Below, in pieces: positions 61,765-64,000 of a stretch of 64,000 nt of DNA. This stretch comes from Acidaminococcus timonensis (lineage in GTDB: Bacteria; Bacillota; Negativicutes; Acidaminococcales; Acidaminococcaceae). Each line of letters opens with the position of its first letter. The stretch's first letter is position 1. The position numbers and the translations under genes are program-made. The notes beneath the pieces were generated by a model. The model saw nothing but the letters and a program-made list of their open reading frames with translations. It was not told the origin of the DNA and did no database searches. Location of the stretch: contig NZ_FNWH01000006.1 in the NCBI RefSeq assembly GCF_900106585.1, forward strand, positions 558,001 through 622,000, read 5' to 3'.

Positions 61765-62046
61765 ATGGATAAAATGACGATTCAGAGGACTGGGCATGCT
61801 ATCCATAATGCCCTGGCATCTATCCATTACCGGAAAGATGACCTGGAACTACTGCAGGCAATGGCTGACCGGATGGCACATCAGAAGCGTCAAGGTGATG
61901 ACGCTGCCATGATAACCATCATCCGGCAGCTGAATTTTACTGGTGCCTGCATGGTCAGAGCTGGCAGTCAGCTCCTGGCAGAATCAAAGTGTATCGAGGT
62001 AATGATGAATGGAACTAAGGCCGTATCAAAAAGATCTGGTGAATAA
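61765..62046 (+). CDS. Hypothetical phage protein
   Basis: Protein of 93 residues, helical and charged (IHNALASIHYRKDDLELLQAMADRMAHQKRQ). No recognised domain. It starts right after the iteron array and overlaps the helicase gene by 38 bases, so it is cotranscribed with it. An accessory replication role is possible. Confidence 0.6.
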   Translation: MDKMTIQRTGHAIHNALASIHYRKDDLELLQAMADRMAHQKRQGDDAAMITIIRQLNFTGACMVRAGSQLLAESKCIEVMMNGTKAVSKRSGE

Positions 62047-63433
62047 GATCCGCCAGGCAATCTGTGAAGGCTGCCACCGTGTGTGTGCCGTCCTGGGATG
62101 TGGAGGCGGGAAATCCGTGATCATCGCTACCATTGCCAAGGCAGCCACCGATAAAGGCAACCGGGTGCTGTTCCTGGTCCACCGCAAGGAGCTGGTTAAC
62201 CAGATCAAACGGACCATGGATCGGCAGGGCGTAAATCCGTTTCTGTGCTCTGTGTCCATGGTACAGACCGTAAGCCGGATGAAGACCCTTGCCCGGACTA
62301 CGCCGCCTTCTCTCATCATTGTGGACGAAGCCCATCATGCACTGGCAGCCGGCTACCTCCGGATTTTCGATTATTTTCCCCAGGCAACGGTTGTTGGCTT
62401 TACCGCCACCCCACAGCGGATGGGAACCGGCGGGCTGGGCAAAGTGTTCCAGCAGCTGGCAGAATCGGTATCTACGAAGTGGCTGATCCAGAATCACTAC
62501 CTGGCTCCCTATCACCTGTACAGCGTTCCGCTGACGGATGTGAAAGGGATCCGGACCAGTCATGGTGATTATGATCAGAAAGAGATTGCCAAGCTGATGG
62601 ACAAGGGGACGATTTTTGGCGACACGGTAGCTTCCTGGCTGCAGCAGGCAAAGGGCAAGAAGACCATTGTCTACTGTGCCAGTATCAAGACCAGCCGTGC
62701 TACTGCTGAAGCGTTCCAGTCTCATGGAATCCCCGCAGCACACCTGGACGGAGAAACGCCAAAGGCAGAGCGGGACAGGATCGTACAGGAATTCCGGGAG
62801 GGAAAAATCCTGGTACTGTGCAATGTGGACCTGTTCGGTGAAGGCTTCGACGTGCCGGACTGCGAGGCTGTGCAGCTGCTCCGGCCTACAAAATCCCTGA
62901 CACTGTTCATCCAGCAGGCCATGCGGCCTATGAGAATCAATCCGGCGGATCCAAACAAAGAGGCCATCATCCTGGATCACGTGGGGAACTACACCCGTCA
63001 TGGTTTTCCAGACGATGATCACGACTGGAGCCTGGCAGAAAAGAAGAAAAAGAAGAAGGCAGAAACCACTACACGGCAATGCCCGATCTGTTATCACGTA
63101 TTCATTCCAGCACCTGGCCTAGGGCAGATTAAATGTCCATTTTGTGGTCATTTGTTCGAAGATGAGCGAGCCCCCAGGGCGGAACAGGAAGAACTGGATG
63201 GCGTGACTCTGGAAGAAATCAAAGAATCCCCGTACAGTGATTATCGCAAGGCAACGACCTGGCAGCAGCTTGAATTTTTCCGCAAGGGGAAACACTACAA
63301 GCTGGGGTGGAGCCTGCATAAAGCGCTTGAGCTGCATATTCCGATACCGTCGAAATATCAGTATGCGGCCAGTAAGATGGGTATCCATACAGGGAACTGG
63401 TTCAATAATGCGAGAGGGAGGCAACAAGGATGA
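62009..63433 (+). CDS. Phage SF2 DNA helicase with C-terminal zinc motif
   Basis: DEAD/H-type helicase of 474 residues. Motif I is GCGGGKSVI, motif II DEAHHA, motif III GFTATPQR, motif VI QQAMRPMRI. After the helicase lobes come a Lys-rich strip and a zinc ribbon CPICYHVF...CPFCGHLF, then a tail of 90 residues. Such proteins serve as the replicative or recombination helicase in siphophages. GAGGTAATG precedes the start. Confidence 0.9.
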   Translation: MELRPYQKDLVNKIRQAICEGCHRVCAVLGCGGGKSVIIATIAKAATDKGNRVLFLVHRKELVNQIKRTMDRQGVNPFLCSVSMVQTVSRMKTLARTTPPSLIIVDEAHHALAAGYLRIFDYFPQATVVGFTATPQRMGTGGLGKVFQQLAESVSTKWLIQNHYLAPYHLYSVPLTDVKGIRTSHGDYDQKEIAKLMDKGTIFGDTVASWLQQAKGKKTIVYCASIKTSRATAEAFQSHGIPAAHLDGETPKAERDRIVQEFREGKILVLCNVDLFGEGFDVPDCEAVQLLRPTKSLTLFIQQAMRPMRINPADPNKEAIILDHVGNYTRHGFPDDDHDWSLAEKKKKKKAETTTRQCPICYHVFIPAPGLGQIKCPFCGHLFEDERAPRAEQEELDGVTLEEIKESPYSDYRKATTWQQLEFFRKGKHYKLGWSLHKALELHIPIPSKYQYAASKMGIHTGNWFNNARGRQQG

Positions 63434-63669
63434 AGGTTAAGGAAGTGCTGGATTTATTATCTATTAATGGAAACGGGTTTGTTGGTTTTGAAAGTGCAGA
63501 AACTTTAAGTGAAAATCCAAAACTGCAAACAGCAATGTTAGAAGTGGATACGTTAAAGTATTGGCAGGTAAACGACTTCCTCGATAAAGACGTTCTGGAG
63601 TTAAAACTGGTTCCAGGCGGGATAATTATCGTTATCAACGAAGGGGGTTACTATGAACAACGAAACTGA
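63430..63669 (+). CDS. Hypothetical phage protein
   Basis: Protein of 79 residues (MKVKEVLDLLSINGNGFVGFE...LELKLVPGGIIIVINEGGYY), a small alpha/beta domain of unknown function. It starts four bases before the end of the helicase gene and overlaps the nuclease gene. Confidence 0.7.
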   Translation: MKVKEVLDLLSINGNGFVGFESAETLSENPKLQTAMLEVDTLKYWQVNDFLDKDVLELKLVPGGIIIVINEGGYYEQRN

Positions 63670-64000
63670 CCTGATGCACCGGATCGAAGAGGCCGTCAGC
63701 AAGCGTGGCTGCCTGGTGTTCCGGGCAAACGTGGGCAAGATAAAAATGGCGGATGGCCGGTGGTTTGACACCGGCCTCCCCAAAGGATTTTCGGATCTCT
63801 TTGGATTCATCCCCCGTTCCGGAAAATTCTTTGCTATTGAATGCAAGGTGAAGCCCAACAAACCAACACCGGAGCAAATTCAATTCCTGCATGTAATCCG
63901 CCGGCTGGGGGCTATCGGCATGGTAGTCTACAGCGTGGAAGAAGTCGAGGCCGCCCTTGACAATGCGGCCTGGTCTGATTTTGGCCTGGTGATTGAAGAT
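63653..64000 (+). CDS. VRR-NUC domain nuclease (runs off the right edge)
   Basis: At least 116 residues without a stop before 64000. The VRR-NUC pattern is clear: an N-terminal helix (DLMHRIEEAVSKRGC), VFRANVGKIKMADGRWFDTGLPKGFSDLFGF with the catalytic Asp, and FAIECKVKPNKPTPEQIQFL with the Glu-x-Lys pair. It is a PD-(D/E)XK nuclease usually found in phage replication modules, acting on branched DNA. AAGGGGG lies upstream. Confidence 0.88.
   Translation, partial: MNNETDLMHRIEEAVSKRGCLVFRANVGKIKMADGRWFDTGLPKGFSDLFGFIPRSGKFFAIECKVKPNKPTPEQIQFLHVIRRLGAIGMVVYSVEEVEAALDNAAWSDFGLVIED

Larger units (their letters stand above)
52246..64000. mobile_element. Left part of a prophage (right end outside window)
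   Basis: Integrase, lysogeny switch, excisionase-like and small regulators, Gam, ATPase, DUF669, primase-helicase, iteron origin, SF2 helicase and VRR-NUC nuclease follow the order of a temperate siphophage early region. Structural and lysis genes would lie to the right. The left boundary is approximate. No copy of the chromosomal hairpin repeat was seen in it. Confidence 0.88.

Overview
The window looks like chromosome of a Gram-negative member of the Firmicutes, class Negativicutes, most likely an Acidaminococcus. The protein at 27091-28086 reads as (R)-2-hydroxyglutarate dehydrogenase, the glutamate-fermentation enzyme known from Acidaminococcus fermentans (recognised from memory, not aligned). 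A full autotransporter with an outer-membrane barrel shows a diderm envelope, while glmS ribozyme, SAM-I riboswitch, CggR, SepF and YlmH are Firmicutes features. The core is GC-rich. No rRNA or tRNA gene was seen.

Layout. 1-3174: an AT-rich gene of unknown function cut by a complete IS21-family element (573-2974, 6-bp target duplication). 3175-6761: rfbB, then metN-metI behind a SAM-I riboswitch. 7705-14499: a compact histidine operon (yerC-like regulator, hisZ, G, C, B, H, A, F, IE) that lacks hisD. 14533-15879: glmM. 16764-17132: a DUF559 nuclease-like gene lodged inside a repeat unit. 17478-20971: a type IV pilus/competence-type operon (inner-membrane platform protein, four pseudopilin-like proteins or fragments of that system, and a beta-helix protein). 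21038-22377: a secreted chagasin-like inhibitor and desulfoferrodoxin. 22828-26913: the autotransporter. 27091-29651: hgdH and a two-domain PPK2. 29971-34575: pgeF, yggS, sepF, proC, ylmH and a histidine phosphatase, i.e. a ylm-type cell-division cluster. 35194-37328: glmS under its ribozyme. 37587-40982: nadA, nadB, nadC. 42198-49218: the glycolytic operon cggR, gap, a pgk-tpi fusion, gpmI, eno. 49447-52045: a small alarmone synthetase and a two-component pair.

From about 52246 to the right edge lies the left part of a prophage: integrase, a promoter-equipped structured RNA convergent with a HEPN-type DUF3644 gene, CI/Cro switch with three operator-like dyads, small regulators, Gam, a P-loop ATPase, a DUF669 protein with an SSB-like tail, a primase-helicase, an iteron-rich probable origin, an SF2 helicase and a VRR-NUC nuclease running off the edge.

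Scattered through the chromosomal intergenic spaces, but not seen in the prophage, is a modular repeat of about 200-250 bp built of several hairpins. Stems differ between copies by paired changes, so structure seems to be conserved. The two most unusual things here are this repeat family (one copy of which carries the DUF559 gene between 29-bp direct repeats) and the DUF3644/small-RNA locus.
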